Below are positions 1-8,157 of a DNA stretch of 38,829 nucleotides, piece after piece. The DNA is from Thiosulfativibrio sp964601165. Lineage in GTDB: Bacteria > Pseudomonadota > Gammaproteobacteria > Thiomicrospirales > Thiomicrospiraceae. The DNA lies in NCBI GenBank assembly GCA_964601165.1, contig CAZRMK010000006.1, positions 1 through 38,829 of the forward strand, given 5' to 3'. Position numbers and translations under genes: made by a program. Each line of letters starts with the position of its first letter. The stretch's first letter is position 1. The notes under the pieces were generated by a model. That model made no database searches, was not told the origin of the DNA, and saw only the letters and a list, made by a program, of their open reading frames with translations.

Positions 1-972
1 CTGTTGCTTGCAAACATTTACCATGGTGGTGTTTAGGTCTATGCCAATGGCTGGCAGGTTGTTTTGCTGTAGTAGCTGTAGCCATTCGCCGCGCCCACAG
101 CCTAGGTCTAGCAGTGGTTGGCTGTTGTTAGCTAGCTGTTTTAAGTAGGCTAGATAGATGGATTGTTGTTGTTGAATTTGCTCTAAAGTACCACGGCATT
201 GGTCTTCAAAGGCGACATAAAAAGCGTCGTATTTGTCTTGTGCTATGGTTGCTATATTGATTATATCGCTGGCTGGTTGCTGGCTGGGCTGTTGGCTTAA
301 AGCTTTAAAGCGTAATTCTATATTGAGCTGAATATATTTTAGCTCGGCTTGAACACGGCTTAGGGCGTGCTGGTTGTCTTGTTGTAATTTAATTTGTTCA
401 GCTAGCTTGGTGGCATTAAGCTCTAAACTGGTGGTAATTTTTTGCATGGCGAGTTTTGTTTGTAGCTGCTGGAGGTTGAGCTTGCCTTGTGGATCTAATA
501 AGCTTGCTTGGTAGTTTAGATTGTTAATCCAGAGGATTTTTAACAAGGGAATTTTGGCAAATAAGCTAAAATATTTTATGGTAAATTTTAGGCTTAAAGG
601 CAGTGGTAATGCAATATTAAGCTGTTGGTATTCTGAAGATTTTATTAGGTTTACTAGCAGCTGTAACCGTGGTATTCCTGCGGCTAGCAGTTTTAAACCG
701 TGTTTGGCACCAGTTGCATCAAGAGGTCTTTTAAGCACTAGTTGGTAGAGTTGGTTAAGAAAAGATTCTGGGCTTTGGGCTTGTAAAATTAGTGCTAGGT
801 TTAGCTCGGCTGCTGTTAGGTTGTCTAGTATTTGGTCGGTGGGACTGGTGCCAGCTTGGGTGCTAATGTGCGGAGCTGGTTGGTCTGTTAGAGTTAGTTG
901 CTGGGAGGCCACCTCTAGTTGCTTGAGTAGTGAGGTTAGCTCGGTAGCTTGATCTGTTTGTGGAGTTGTCAT
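1..972 (-). CDS. DUF4214 / coiled-coil / SAM methyltransferase, C-terminus beyond window
   Basis: This is an open frame of 324 codons running off the left edge, so the protein is partial at its C-terminus. It starts at ATG 972-970, 11 bp after the glycosyltransferase stop. Residues about 68-117 look like a DUF4214 unit (FLNQLYQLVLKRPLDATG, then LLAAGIPR). Residues about 165-240 are rich in Leu, Gln, Lys and Glu and look coiled-coil. A class I methyltransferase motif I, LDLGCGRGEWL, lies near residue 285, followed by GIDL. The role is inferred: in ABC-exported O antigens a methyltransferase (WbdD type) caps the chain, and Wzt recognises the cap. Being last in a Wzm/Wzt operon fits that. It could also be a general sugar methyltransferase. 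Confidence 0.85.
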   Translation of the reverse strand, partial: MTTPQTDQATELTSLLKQLEVASQQLTLTDQPAPHISTQAGTSPTDQILDNLTAAELNLALILQAQSPESFLNQLYQLVLKRPLDATGAKHGLKLLAAGIPRLQLLVNLIKSSEYQQLNIALPLPLSLKFTIKYFSLFAKIPLLKILWINNLNYQASLLDPQGKLNLQQLQTKLAMQKITTSLELNATKLAEQIKLQQDNQHALSRVQAELKYIQLNIELRFKALSQQPSQQPASDIINIATIAQDKYDAFYVAFEDQCRGTLEQIQQQQSIYLAYLKQLANNSQPLLDLGCGRGEWLQLLQQNNLPAIGIDLNTTMVNVCKQQ

Positions 973-983
973 TGCTTACCTCT

Positions 984-2183
984 TTAGGTTGATTGGTTTT
1001 CAAAACTGGCAATTAGTTTTGCTAGAGATTTGTGCCAGCTGTAGTCTTGGTGTATTGCTTGATATATTGCTTGGTGGTTTAAGTTAGTTTTGCTTGGTGG
1101 TAGTTGTAGTAAATTTTGTAGTGCTTGAGTTATTTTAGCAGTTTTGTTTGGTGATACGTAGTTGGCGTGGTGTTTGCCTGCTTCTGGCATGGCAGTGGTG
1201 TTGGAGGCTAGCACTGGGCAGCCACAGCAGATGGCTTCGGCTATGGGCATGCCGTAGCCTTCGTAAAAAGATAGGTAGGCGAATAGCTTGGCTCCTGAGT
1301 AAAAATAGGGGAGCTCTGCGGTTGGAATATAGCCAGTAAGAATAACCTGTTGTTGTTGAATGTAGGGCTGGAGTTGCTGGGTAAAATTTTGGTTTAGCCA
1401 GCCACTTTTGCCTACTAGAACTAGGGGGTAGCGGTTTCTTAACTCTTGTGGGAGCTGTTGCCATGCTAAAAATAAGCCCTGTAGGTTTTTACGCGGTTCT
1501 AGGGTGCCAACACTAAGGAGGTATTGCTGGTGCTTGAGACCATAGTTGCTTAAAACTTGTTGGGTTGGTTGGTGCTGGCGTGGGTAGAAGTTGGAGCTAA
1601 CCCCTGGAGGTATAATGTCTATTTTGCTGGCTGATATTTGAAGCAGCTGGATAATTTGTTGTTTACTGTATTGTGAGATGGTTTGTATGCGGTAGGCTCG
1701 GCTGGTACTAAGGGAAATGTTCTTGACAAACCATTGAGATATTTTTTGTATATGATGTTGTGGACATTGAATGTGTGAGAGATCGTAAATAACTGGGAAA
1801 GATTTGCCTTGGTAGGGGCTAAGAATATAGTTGGGCTCCCAGTAGAGGTAGCCTTGCTTAGCAAATTTGTTTAGTCGTTGCTGGTTCCGTTTGAAGGTAA
1901 TTATTTGATGGAGCTTTCTTATTAAGATAATGCTTTTTAAATGGTTTTTTATGCGGTTTTTTAGACGAGATTTAAGAGCAGGCTTTATGGTTGCTGCTTT
2001 GGCACTTTCGGCTTGGTTAAGTCTCTGGCATAGCTCTTGATGGCTGTATAGCTTGATGCCATCAAAACCAACAATGTCTTGAATTTTTGGGTGCTTAAGT
2101 AAGCGCTTGGTTAGCTCGAAAGCGTAGTGCCCTATGCCTGTTTTGGTCTGGTTTAGCGAGCTTATGTTGATTAGTAATTTCAT
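984..2183 (-). CDS. Glycosyltransferase family 4 (GT-B fold)
   Basis: This 399-residue cytoplasmic glycosyltransferase probably adds a sugar from a nucleotide donor to a growing surface polysaccharide. The N-terminus has the pattern LLINISSLNQTKTGIGHYAFEL, with the glycine loop of the acceptor domain. The C-terminal donor domain shows SVGTLEPRKNL (about residue 225) and YEGYGMPIAEA with the E-x7-E motif (about residue 310), then PVLASNTTAMPEAG. Its ATG overlaps the end of the upstream ABC ATPase gene by 4 bp, so the two are probably translationally coupled. It resembles mannosyl- or rhamnosyltransferases encoded with D-rhamnan and mannan O antigens. Donor and linkage cannot be read from sequence. 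Confidence 0.9.
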   Translation of the reverse strand: MKLLINISSLNQTKTGIGHYAFELTKRLLKHPKIQDIVGFDGIKLYSHQELCQRLNQAESAKAATIKPALKSRLKNRIKNHLKSIILIRKLHQIITFKRNQQRLNKFAKQGYLYWEPNYILSPYQGKSFPVIYDLSHIQCPQHHIQKISQWFVKNISLSTSRAYRIQTISQYSKQQIIQLLQISASKIDIIPPGVSSNFYPRQHQPTQQVLSNYGLKHQQYLLSVGTLEPRKNLQGLFLAWQQLPQELRNRYPLVLVGKSGWLNQNFTQQLQPYIQQQQVILTGYIPTAELPYFYSGAKLFAYLSFYEGYGMPIAEAICCGCPVLASNTTAMPEAGKHHANYVSPNKTAKITQALQNLLQLPPSKTNLNHQAIYQAIHQDYSWHKSLAKLIASFENQST

Positions 2184-3427
2184 GTTTGGTTGGTGGTAAT
2201 TTCTAGTTGGGTTGGTAGTGAGCAGATACCTGTAAATAAATGAGTTTTGGTGCCAGCTATGTCAAACTGCAGGTAGTTGTCGCTCCAAAAGTAACATTGG
2301 TCAAGATGATTTGCTCCTGCATGCAGGGCTAGGGTTAGGGTGTAACTAGCTGGGGATAATAGCATGGTTAGGTTAAAGGTGGCAGATGTGCTATGAGCTG
2401 GATTGAGGTTGATGCTTTGCTGAAGATGATGGCTGTTGGTGCCGTAAATATCTTGCCCAAAACGGTCTTTAATTAGAAAACCTAGCACTACATTGTTAAG
2501 TATTTGACTGGCTTGCATACTGACTTTTAGAGTTACTCGTGAGCCGCTAGTTATAATTTGGCTGTGGCTGTCTGTTTGGTAGAGCTGGGCGGAGGTTATT
2601 TGAGCTTGGTTGTTGCCAAAACTTGGCATTGCCAGGGAGTCTACTAGGTTGTTAGCCGGGCTGTTAGTCGAGCCGTTGCTTGGGTGGTTAGGTATGGCTT
2701 GGCTGTCTTTAGAGATTAACCGATTGTAGTAGTTTACTGCGGCTGCAGTGCTACCGTTGAACTTTAGCTTGCCTTGATCTAGCACTAGGGCACGCTCACA
2801 AATCATTTTTACGGCATTGAGATCATGAGAAACAAACAGTAAGGCTCCACCAGCTTTTCTAAATTGGGCTATTTTTTTTATACATTTTTGTTGGAAGGAG
2901 GCATCACCAACTGCGAGAGCTTCGTCAACAATAAAGCAGTCGGGGTCTGCAAAAATGGCTATGGAGAAGGCTAGACGCATTAGCATACCTGATGAGTAAG
3001 TGCGTACTGGTTGGTTAATGTAGTCTCCTAGCTCCGAAAACTCGATAATGGCGGGCTTTTTTTGAGCTATTTCTCTGGAACTCATGCCGATTAGCAGCCC
3101 GTTAGTTTGGATGTTATCAATACCTGAAAGCTCTTCATCAAACCCACTACCTAGCTCTAGTAGCCCAGTAATCTTGCCTTGAATTTGTAGGCTACCACTG
3201 TCTGGCAAGGTTATGCCTAATAAAATTTTTAGCAGGGTTGATTTGCCTGCTCCATTACGCCCTAAAATAGCCACGGCTTCGCCACGATTAAGGCTAAAAC
3301 TAAGGTCATTCAGCACCTGGTTGGAATGGTGATAAGGCTTTTTTAAAATAATTTCTTTCAGCCTGTCTATGGGCTTTCGATAAGATTTATAGTGTTTGTT
3401 GATGTTGGATAGTTGCAGTAGTGTCAT
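2180..3427 (-). CDS. wzt: O-antigen/polysaccharide ABC exporter ATPase with C-terminal glycan-binding domain
   Basis: This ATPase powers export of undecaprenyl-linked polysaccharide across the inner membrane together with the Wzm permease encoded just upstream. Walker A (GRNGAGKST) is at residues 56-64, the ABC signature appears as YSSGM at about 144-148, Walker B (CFIVDEALAVGD) at about 164-175, and the switch His in FVSHD. At 415 residues it is longer than a bare ATPase. The last about 150 residues are a beta-rich Wzt_C-type domain (FLIKDRFGQDIYGTN near residue 315), which in this family reads the non-reducing end of the finished chain. All catalytic motifs are present. A decayed relative lies at 11952-13155. 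Confidence 0.93.
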   Translation of the reverse strand: MTLLQLSNINKHYKSYRKPIDRLKEIILKKPYHHSNQVLNDLSFSLNRGEAVAILGRNGAGKSTLLKILLGITLPDSGSLQIQGKITGLLELGSGFDEELSGIDNIQTNGLLIGMSSREIAQKKPAIIEFSELGDYINQPVRTYSSGMLMRLAFSIAIFADPDCFIVDEALAVGDASFQQKCIKKIAQFRKAGGALLFVSHDLNAVKMICERALVLDQGKLKFNGSTAAAVNYYNRLISKDSQAIPNHPSNGSTNSPANNLVDSLAMPSFGNNQAQITSAQLYQTDSHSQIITSGSRVTLKVSMQASQILNNVVLGFLIKDRFGQDIYGTNSHHLQQSINLNPAHSTSATFNLTMLLSPASYTLTLALHAGANHLDQCYFWSDNYLQFDIAGTKTHLFTGICSLPTQLEITTNQT

Positions 3428-3435
3428 GGGGGTCT

Positions 3436-4206
3436 CTAAATAAAGTCTCTAATATCCTTTTCTAGTCGCTGAGAAATTTGGATTATTATCCATAACATTA
3501 ACAGCGCTATTGCAGTTATTAGAGCTAAACTTTGCCAGTGGATGGCTTGCTGGTAGAGGATGGTGTTTTGGGAGGCTTGTACTACCCAATAAAGTGGGTT
3601 TACTTGGTAAAATACCCCTACTCCTTGAGGTAAAATAGCTATTACATAAACAATGGGGGTTAGCCAAAACCATATTTGCAATATAACGCCAAATACTTCT
3701 TTTATGTCTTTAATAAATACTGCAAAAATTGCTACGCTAAAGCCTATAACATAGGCGAGTAGCAGGGTTATGACATAAACTGGGATTAGCAGTAACCATT
3801 GTAGGGTTATGGGGTGCTGAATATAAACCAGAAAGCCGATAAAGATGCTAAAGGAAATGATAAATATGACAGTTTCAGTAATTAGCACATAAAGCGGTAG
3901 GGTTGCAAGCTCAATGTGGTTTTTTTTAATCAGGGCTTTTTTTTCGTTAAATAGGTTGGCTATTCTTTGCGAACTACTGGCAAATAGGTTCCAAAATAGT
4001 ATGCCTGAAATGAGATAGATGGCGTATGAGTAAGGCTGGTCTTGAAAGTCGGCAAGCTTGGCTCCCATAATCTTGGAAAAGACAAATATAAAAATAAATA
4101 TCATGGTAAGGGGTAGTATAACATTCCATAAAACCCCTAGCAGTGAGTTGCGATATTTGTCAACCATATCTTGCTTGGCAAAATGTAAAATTAAACTAAT
4201 TTGCAT
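3436..4206 (-). CDS. wzm: O-antigen/polysaccharide ABC exporter permease
   Basis: This 256-residue ABC-2 permease forms the membrane channel for the Wzt ATPase, whose gene starts 8 bp downstream. Residue 1 to about 25 is cytoplasmic (MVDKYRNSLLGVLWNVILP, typical of the family). About six membrane helices follow, ending in a short basic tail (RLEKDIRDFI). It belongs to the same minus-strand operon as the secretion genes upstream, with a 15-bp gap from the HlyD-type gene. The plus-strand pseudogene at 11162-11955 encodes a related permease. Confidence 0.92.
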   Translation of the reverse strand: MQISLILHFAKQDMVDKYRNSLLGVLWNVILPLTMIFIFIFVFSKIMGAKLADFQDQPYSYAIYLISGILFWNLFASSSQRIANLFNEKKALIKKNHIELATLPLYVLITETVIFIISFSIFIGFLVYIQHPITLQWLLLIPVYVITLLLAYVIGFSVAIFAVFIKDIKEVFGVILQIWFWLTPIVYVIAILPQGVGVFYQVNPLYWVVQASQNTILYQQAIHWQSLALITAIALLMLWIIIQISQRLEKDIRDFI

Positions 4207-4221
4207 GGTGTTGGCTCTTGG

Positions 4222-5625
4222 TTAGTTTTCTAAAAATGCTCGGCTTATCATTTTGGTTATGGGTTTGAGAATGTATTCTAGTAGGGTTTGTTGACCTGTT
4301 TTTATAACTACACTAACTGGCATGCCTGCTGTCATTTGTAGATTTTCTTCTAGGAGGACTTGATGACCCTGCTGGTCAACTTCTAGCTTTACGGTATAGA
4401 AACCCATGCCTTGGGCATTGGTGATAATATCTGCCGAAACATAGGTTACCGTGCCTTGTATAACTGGTAGTAGTGAGTTTTTCATTCTAAAGGATGGGAA
4501 AATAAGGTCGGCACTTAGCCCTAACGACATGTGGTTGATGTATTGCGGCTCTAGGTGGGCGGTGATGATTAGTTTTGAGCTATAGGGGGATATTTCCATT
4601 AGTGGCTCTGCTGGTCTTACTGCTGTTCCTAGGGTGTTGACCTTGAGGTTGAATACAGTGCCGTTTATCGGGGCAGTGATGGTATGTTGTTGTAGCTGAT
4701 GAGCAAGGGTGGTTAGCCTTGCTTGGGTTTCAGAAATAATGCTTTGTACTTGCACTAGTTGTTCTTTGATGCGTTGATAAAATTGTTCTTCTTCTAGTTC
4801 TAGGCTAGTTTTTAGTTTGATTATTTGGTCTTGAGCTTGAGTTATTTGTGATTGTGAACTGAGTTCTTCAACTTGTAGGGCTTTAATTTGGCGGTTAAGT
4901 TGGCGTAGTTTGGTGATGTCGATTAGTTTGGCATCGAATAACTTTTGTTGCTCAGATGCTTCAACTTGGTAGGAGTGGCGTAGCTGTTGTTGGCTGTTAA
5001 TTATGTTTTGCAGGTTGGCTATTTGGTTGTTGAGCATGGAAATTTGTAGCTGCGTTACTCGTTGACGATTTTGGAGCATGCTGTGGTCGTTGTTAAAAAT
5101 TTCTTGCTGGGAGTTAACAATGTTGTGTAGTTGGTGTGCTGGTAGGATAGCTGATAGTTGGGTGGTTGGTTGTAGCAGCTTGGTTGGAAAATTTATTTGC
5201 TGAACACGGTTGTTGGTGGCAGTTAGCCGTGCTTGCATGGCAAGATTTTTGTGATATCTGCTTTGCAGGTAGCCATAATTTGAGTCTAGCTGAGTAGTGT
5301 CTAGTTGAATTAGAGCTTGGCCTTGTCTAACTTGGTCACCATTGCTAACATGAATTGTTGCGACGCTACCATTTTGTAAAGTTTGCACAGTTTGGTTGTT
5401 GCCTTTGGTAGTAACATTGCCGGCTGAGGGGGCGCCCGAGTCTAGCTTGGCAATTGATCCCCAACCGACCATTATGGCAAGCATGAGGGCTATTACTATT
5501 AGCCCGTAGATGATGTATTTGCTGTCGTTGGTGTCTAGCTTTGGTAGTTCTTTTGGCACTTCCTTTGGCTTGGCAATTTTTAGGGTTGGTTCTGCGGCTT
5601 GGTTGTTGGTGTTTTTGGTGTTCAT
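4222..5625 (-). CDS. Type I secretion periplasmic adaptor (HlyD/PrtE family)
   Basis: This 467-residue membrane-fusion protein bridges the inner-membrane secretion ATPase and a TolC-type channel. It has one membrane helix near residues 37-58 (IIYGLIVIALMLAIMVGWGSI), a split lipoyl/barrel-sandwich domain (TVQTLQNGSVATIHVSNGDQV at about 80-100 and the returning half TAPINGTVFNLKV near 315), and a long Gln-rich alpha-helical hairpin between. The C-terminus (GMPVSVVIKTGQQTLLEYIL) is characteristic of PrtE/RsaE/SapE adaptors. Its ATG overlaps the ATPase stop (ATGA), and GGAGG precedes the start. The natural partners are the ATPase at 5622-7439 and the TolC-like protein at 9772. Confidence 0.93.
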   Translation of the reverse strand: MNTKNTNNQAAEPTLKIAKPKEVPKELPKLDTNDSKYIIYGLIVIALMLAIMVGWGSIAKLDSGAPSAGNVTTKGNNQTVQTLQNGSVATIHVSNGDQVRQGQALIQLDTTQLDSNYGYLQSRYHKNLAMQARLTATNNRVQQINFPTKLLQPTTQLSAILPAHQLHNIVNSQQEIFNNDHSMLQNRQRVTQLQISMLNNQIANLQNIINSQQQLRHSYQVEASEQQKLFDAKLIDITKLRQLNRQIKALQVEELSSQSQITQAQDQIIKLKTSLELEEEQFYQRIKEQLVQVQSIISETQARLTTLAHQLQQHTITAPINGTVFNLKVNTLGTAVRPAEPLMEISPYSSKLIITAHLEPQYINHMSLGLSADLIFPSFRMKNSLLPVIQGTVTYVSADIITNAQGMGFYTVKLEVDQQGHQVLLEENLQMTAGMPVSVVIKTGQQTLLEYILKPITKMISRAFLEN

Positions 5626-7439
5626 AGGTTTTTGCCTCCTGAATTAGGCTTGGTCATTTTTGGTTGACTCATTTTTGGTTGCGCCATTGGCGTAGCTGGC
5701 TTGGCTGGCTTGGCTGCGTTAGCTGTATTAGCCGTTTGAGCTCCTGGAGCCATTTTAGCTTGTTGCAGGGTTTGTAGTATAGTATTTTTTTCGTCGTACA
5801 TGGTTAGTACGCCTTCTACTAATACTGCAATTTTGTCTACTGCGGCTAAAATGTTGGTTTTGTGGGTGATTAGAATTATGGTGCATTGGTGTTGTTTTAG
5901 TTTTAGTATGGCGTTAAGAAGGGCTGCTTCGCCTTCTTCGTCTAGGTTGGAGTTGGGTTCGTCTAGCACTATAAGTTTTGGAAGCTGGTAAATTGCTCTG
6001 GCTAGTCCTACTCTTTGACGTTGCCCACCTGAAAGACTAGCTCCGCCTGCTCCTACTGTTGTGTCGTATCCTTGCGGTAGTTTGAGTATCATTTGGTGAA
6101 CCCCTGCAAGTTTGGCGGCGTTTACTACTTCTTCTGGGTTTGGTTTACCAAAACGTTCAATGTTTTCGCTAATGCTGCCTTCAAAAAGTTCGATGTCTTG
6201 CGGTAGGTAGCCAATGTATTGCCCTAGCTCGGTGATGTTTCTTTGGTGAATGTCGGCGCCGTCTAGCCTTACTTTACCTGCCACTAGGGGCCAGACACCT
6301 AGAATAGCTCGTGCAAGGGTAGATTTACCTGAGGCACTAGGTCCTATTAGCCCTACTGTGGTGCCTGCGGGGATTAACATGCTAAGGTTTTTTATGGCTG
6401 GAACTTTGGCTCCGGGTGGTATAACGGTAACTTCTTTTAGACTTAGCTCGCCTGTTGGGGATGGCAGGTCCATAACTTCTGGTTGTTCTGGAAAGTTTTG
6501 TAGCAGGTCGTTAAGACGACGGTAGGCTAGTTTGCTTTCTGAAAACCCTCGCCATGAGCTGGTTAGTAGGTCTAGCGGTTGTAGGGCGCGTCCCATAAGA
6601 ATCGCCCCTGCTATCATCATACCGTCGGATATTTGCCCAGTAATGGCTAGGTAGGCTCCTAGCCCGTAGGTGAGAGCTTGAAATAGCTGGCGGAGGGTTT
6701 TACTGGTGTTTATCCATACGCCTGCGGTATCGCTAGTTTGTGATTGAATTTTTAGGAAGCTTAGGTGGCGGGTGAGCCATTTTTTTTTGAGGTTTTCGTG
6801 CATCCCCATGGCGTGGACTACTTCGGCATTGTTAAGGCTTTTGCTGACGTAGTTGATTGATTGCGAGTGAAGCTGGTTGGCTTCGGCAAGACCTTTTTTG
6901 GTGGAAAATTCGTTAATTAGGGTGATGGTCATGATTACCATAGCGGCAAAAAAAGCAAATAGGGCAAACAGTGGGTGGAATATGTACATTATAAAAATAT
7001 AAATAGGAAACCATGGGGCATCAAAAAACGCGAATACGCCGTTGCCAGTTAAAAATTGACGCAATTGAGTAAGGTCGGAGATTGGTTGGGAGGTGGCATG
7101 GGCTGGATTAAGCTTTGCCATGTGAAATATGGTGTCGAATAGTTCGCTGTTTAGGTAGAGGTCTAGCCGATTGCCAACCCTAACTAGTACTTTGGCTCGA
7201 ACAACTTCTAGTATGCCCATTATGGCAAACAGGAATACCACTATTAATGTTAGTAAAATAAGGGTGTCTATGCTGCGACTTTGCATAACTCTATCGAATA
7301 CTTGAAGCATGTAGAGTGCCGGAACTAGCATGAGTATGTTGATAACAAAGCTGAATAGCCCAACAAAGATGAAAGACTTTTTGAGCATCTTGAGAGCTTT
7401 GTGTAGCTGAGTTTGTGATATTTGTTGGTTTTGTTGCAT
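5622..7439 (-). CDS. Type I secretion system permease/ATPase (PrtD family)
   Basis: This fused membrane and ATPase subunit pumps an unfolded protein substrate out of the cell. About six membrane helices occupy residues 1-300. Walker A GPSASGKST is near 366-374, signature LSGGQRQR near 469-476, Walker B LIVLDEP near 489-495, and the switch His in ITHK. There is no N-terminal C39 peptidase, so it is PrtD-like and expects a C-terminal secretion signal. I chose ATG 7439 over the TTG at 7445: AAGGA lies 9 bp from the ATG but only 3 bp from the TTG. The C-terminal 45 residues are a low-complexity Ala/Pro/Lys tail (KPAKPATPMAQPKMSQPKM) beyond the usual end. First gene of the operon. Confidence 0.94.
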   Translation of the reverse strand: MQQNQQISQTQLHKALKMLKKSFIFVGLFSFVINILMLVPALYMLQVFDRVMQSRSIDTLILLTLIVVFLFAIMGILEVVRAKVLVRVGNRLDLYLNSELFDTIFHMAKLNPAHATSQPISDLTQLRQFLTGNGVFAFFDAPWFPIYIFIMYIFHPLFALFAFFAAMVIMTITLINEFSTKKGLAEANQLHSQSINYVSKSLNNAEVVHAMGMHENLKKKWLTRHLSFLKIQSQTSDTAGVWINTSKTLRQLFQALTYGLGAYLAITGQISDGMMIAGAILMGRALQPLDLLTSSWRGFSESKLAYRRLNDLLQNFPEQPEVMDLPSPTGELSLKEVTVIPPGAKVPAIKNLSMLIPAGTTVGLIGPSASGKSTLARAILGVWPLVAGKVRLDGADIHQRNITELGQYIGYLPQDIELFEGSISENIERFGKPNPEEVVNAAKLAGVHQMILKLPQGYDTTVGAGGASLSGGQRQRVGLARAIYQLPKLIVLDEPNSNLDEEGEAALLNAILKLKQHQCTIILITHKTNILAAVDKIAVLVEGVLTMYDEKNTILQTLQQAKMAPGAQTANTANAAKPAKPATPMAQPKMSQPKMTKPNSGGKNL

Positions 7440-7482
7440 GCCCAAAAGTCCTTGGTTTCGCTTGAATTTTAGTGTGGCACGA

Positions 7483-7488
7483 ATTATA
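7483..7488 (-). promoter_or_regulatory. Candidate -10 box for the minus-strand secretion/export operon
   Basis: A perfect TATAAT reads on the minus strand 44 bp before the ATG of the secretion ATPase gene. No good -35 was found at 17 bp, so this is a candidate only. It faces away from the plus-strand -10 at 7536-7541. Confidence 0.4.
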
Positions 7489-7535
7489 CATTAAAAAAAT
7501 AGTGCCTGATTAGTTTTTTTTGGAGTTTTTTTCTG

Positions 7536-7541
7536 TATAAT
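7536..7541 (+). promoter_or_regulatory. Candidate -10 box for the toxin-antitoxin operon
   Basis: TATAAT lies 64 bp upstream of the antitoxin ATG, inside a T-rich tract. The -35 region is poor. The antitoxin start has a strong ribosome site, AAGGAG, 8 bp before ATG. Confidence 0.4.
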
Positions 7542-7605
7542 GCAGTCCTTGTAAGTAGGGTTTAAGTCTCGTAATGGCTCTAGGGGTTTTAGAAGGAGTA
7601 TCGTA

Positions 7606-7824
7606 ATGCAAACAATCACGTTAAAAGTGGCCGATGATGTAAGTGAGAAGTTTTTATGGCTTTTAAGCCATTTTTCTGTCGATGAGATTGAGGTTTTAGA
7701 AAACTTAGATTACGAAGTTGATTATGATTTTTTAGAGACTAGAAAAAAATTAATTCAAACACAAGAGAAAGTTATGTCTGAATCTTGGGATAATGATTAT
7801 GATAAGGTGTGGAATGAGTTATAA
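7606..7824 (+). CDS. Small antitoxin-like protein paired with a PemK/MazF-type gene
   Basis: This 72-residue acidic protein starts MQTITLKVADDVSEKFLWLL and ends in an acidic tail (ESWDNDYDKVWNEL). The layout, a short acidic protein directly before and overlapping a PemK/MazF-type gene, is that of a type II antitoxin. In that class the N-terminal part binds the operon promoter and the C-terminal tail blocks the toxin. AAGGAG precedes the start. The toxin ATG lies 11 bp inside this gene in another frame. No clear DNA-binding fold can be assigned by eye. Confidence 0.7.
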   Translation: MQTITLKVADDVSEKFLWLLSHFSVDEIEVLENLDYEVDYDFLETRKKLIQTQEKVMSESWDNDYDKVWNEL

Positions 7825-8147
7825 AGTGGGCGATATTGTGCTGGTTAAGTTTCCTTTTACAAGTTTAGATAAGTCTAAGTTACGACCTGTGTTGATTATA
7901 AAAAGTGAAAGTAATTTTAACGATGTAATGTGCTTTCAAATTACTTCTAATCCTAATAATAACTTGTGTTCTATCAAGTTGGAGCAAAGATATTTTCAAG
8001 AAGAGCCTTTGAAATTAAAATCTTTTATTAAATATGACAAGTGCTTTACGTTTAAGTTCTCAAATCATCGATAAAAAACTTTCTAAAGTTAGTAGTGAGT
8101 TTTTGTTGCTAATTAAGAATAAATTTTGCAGTGAAATTTTTAAGTAG
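7814..8147 (+). pseudogene. PemK/MazF-family toxin gene with a +1 frameshift
   Basis: The frame from ATG 7814 gives MSYKVGDIVLVKFPFTSLD, LRPVLII and CFQITSN, the conserved N-terminal half of PemK/MazF endoribonucleases. That includes the Arg of LRP and the Thr/Ser of ITS. After KYDK (about 8041) the frame runs 11 unrelated residues to a stop at 8072-8074. One frame over, the sequence continues as ALRLSSQIIDKKLSKVSSEF to a stop at 8145-8147, which matches how the family continues and would give about 110 residues, the usual size. I infer a one-base insertion near 8039-8043. The truncated product lacks the last helix and is probably inactive. A sequencing error is the alternative. Confidence 0.75.
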
Positions 8148-8157
8148 AGGGTATCTA

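Noticed and set aside
521..748. A 75-codon plus-strand frame
   Set aside because: It lies opposite the DUF4214/methyltransferase gene, which has recognisable motifs on the minus strand.
984..7439. Long frames on the strand opposite the export operon
   Set aside because: They are antisense shadows of well-recognised genes and match no family that I know.
8039..8074. Programmed frameshifting in the toxin gene
   Set aside because: There is no slippery heptamer or downstream structure that I can see; a simple one-base insertion explains it.
8131..8157. GTG 8131 as the start of the transposase-SapC gene
   Set aside because: No ribosome site is in place; AGAGGG is 6 bp before GTG 8158, where the family N-terminus begins.
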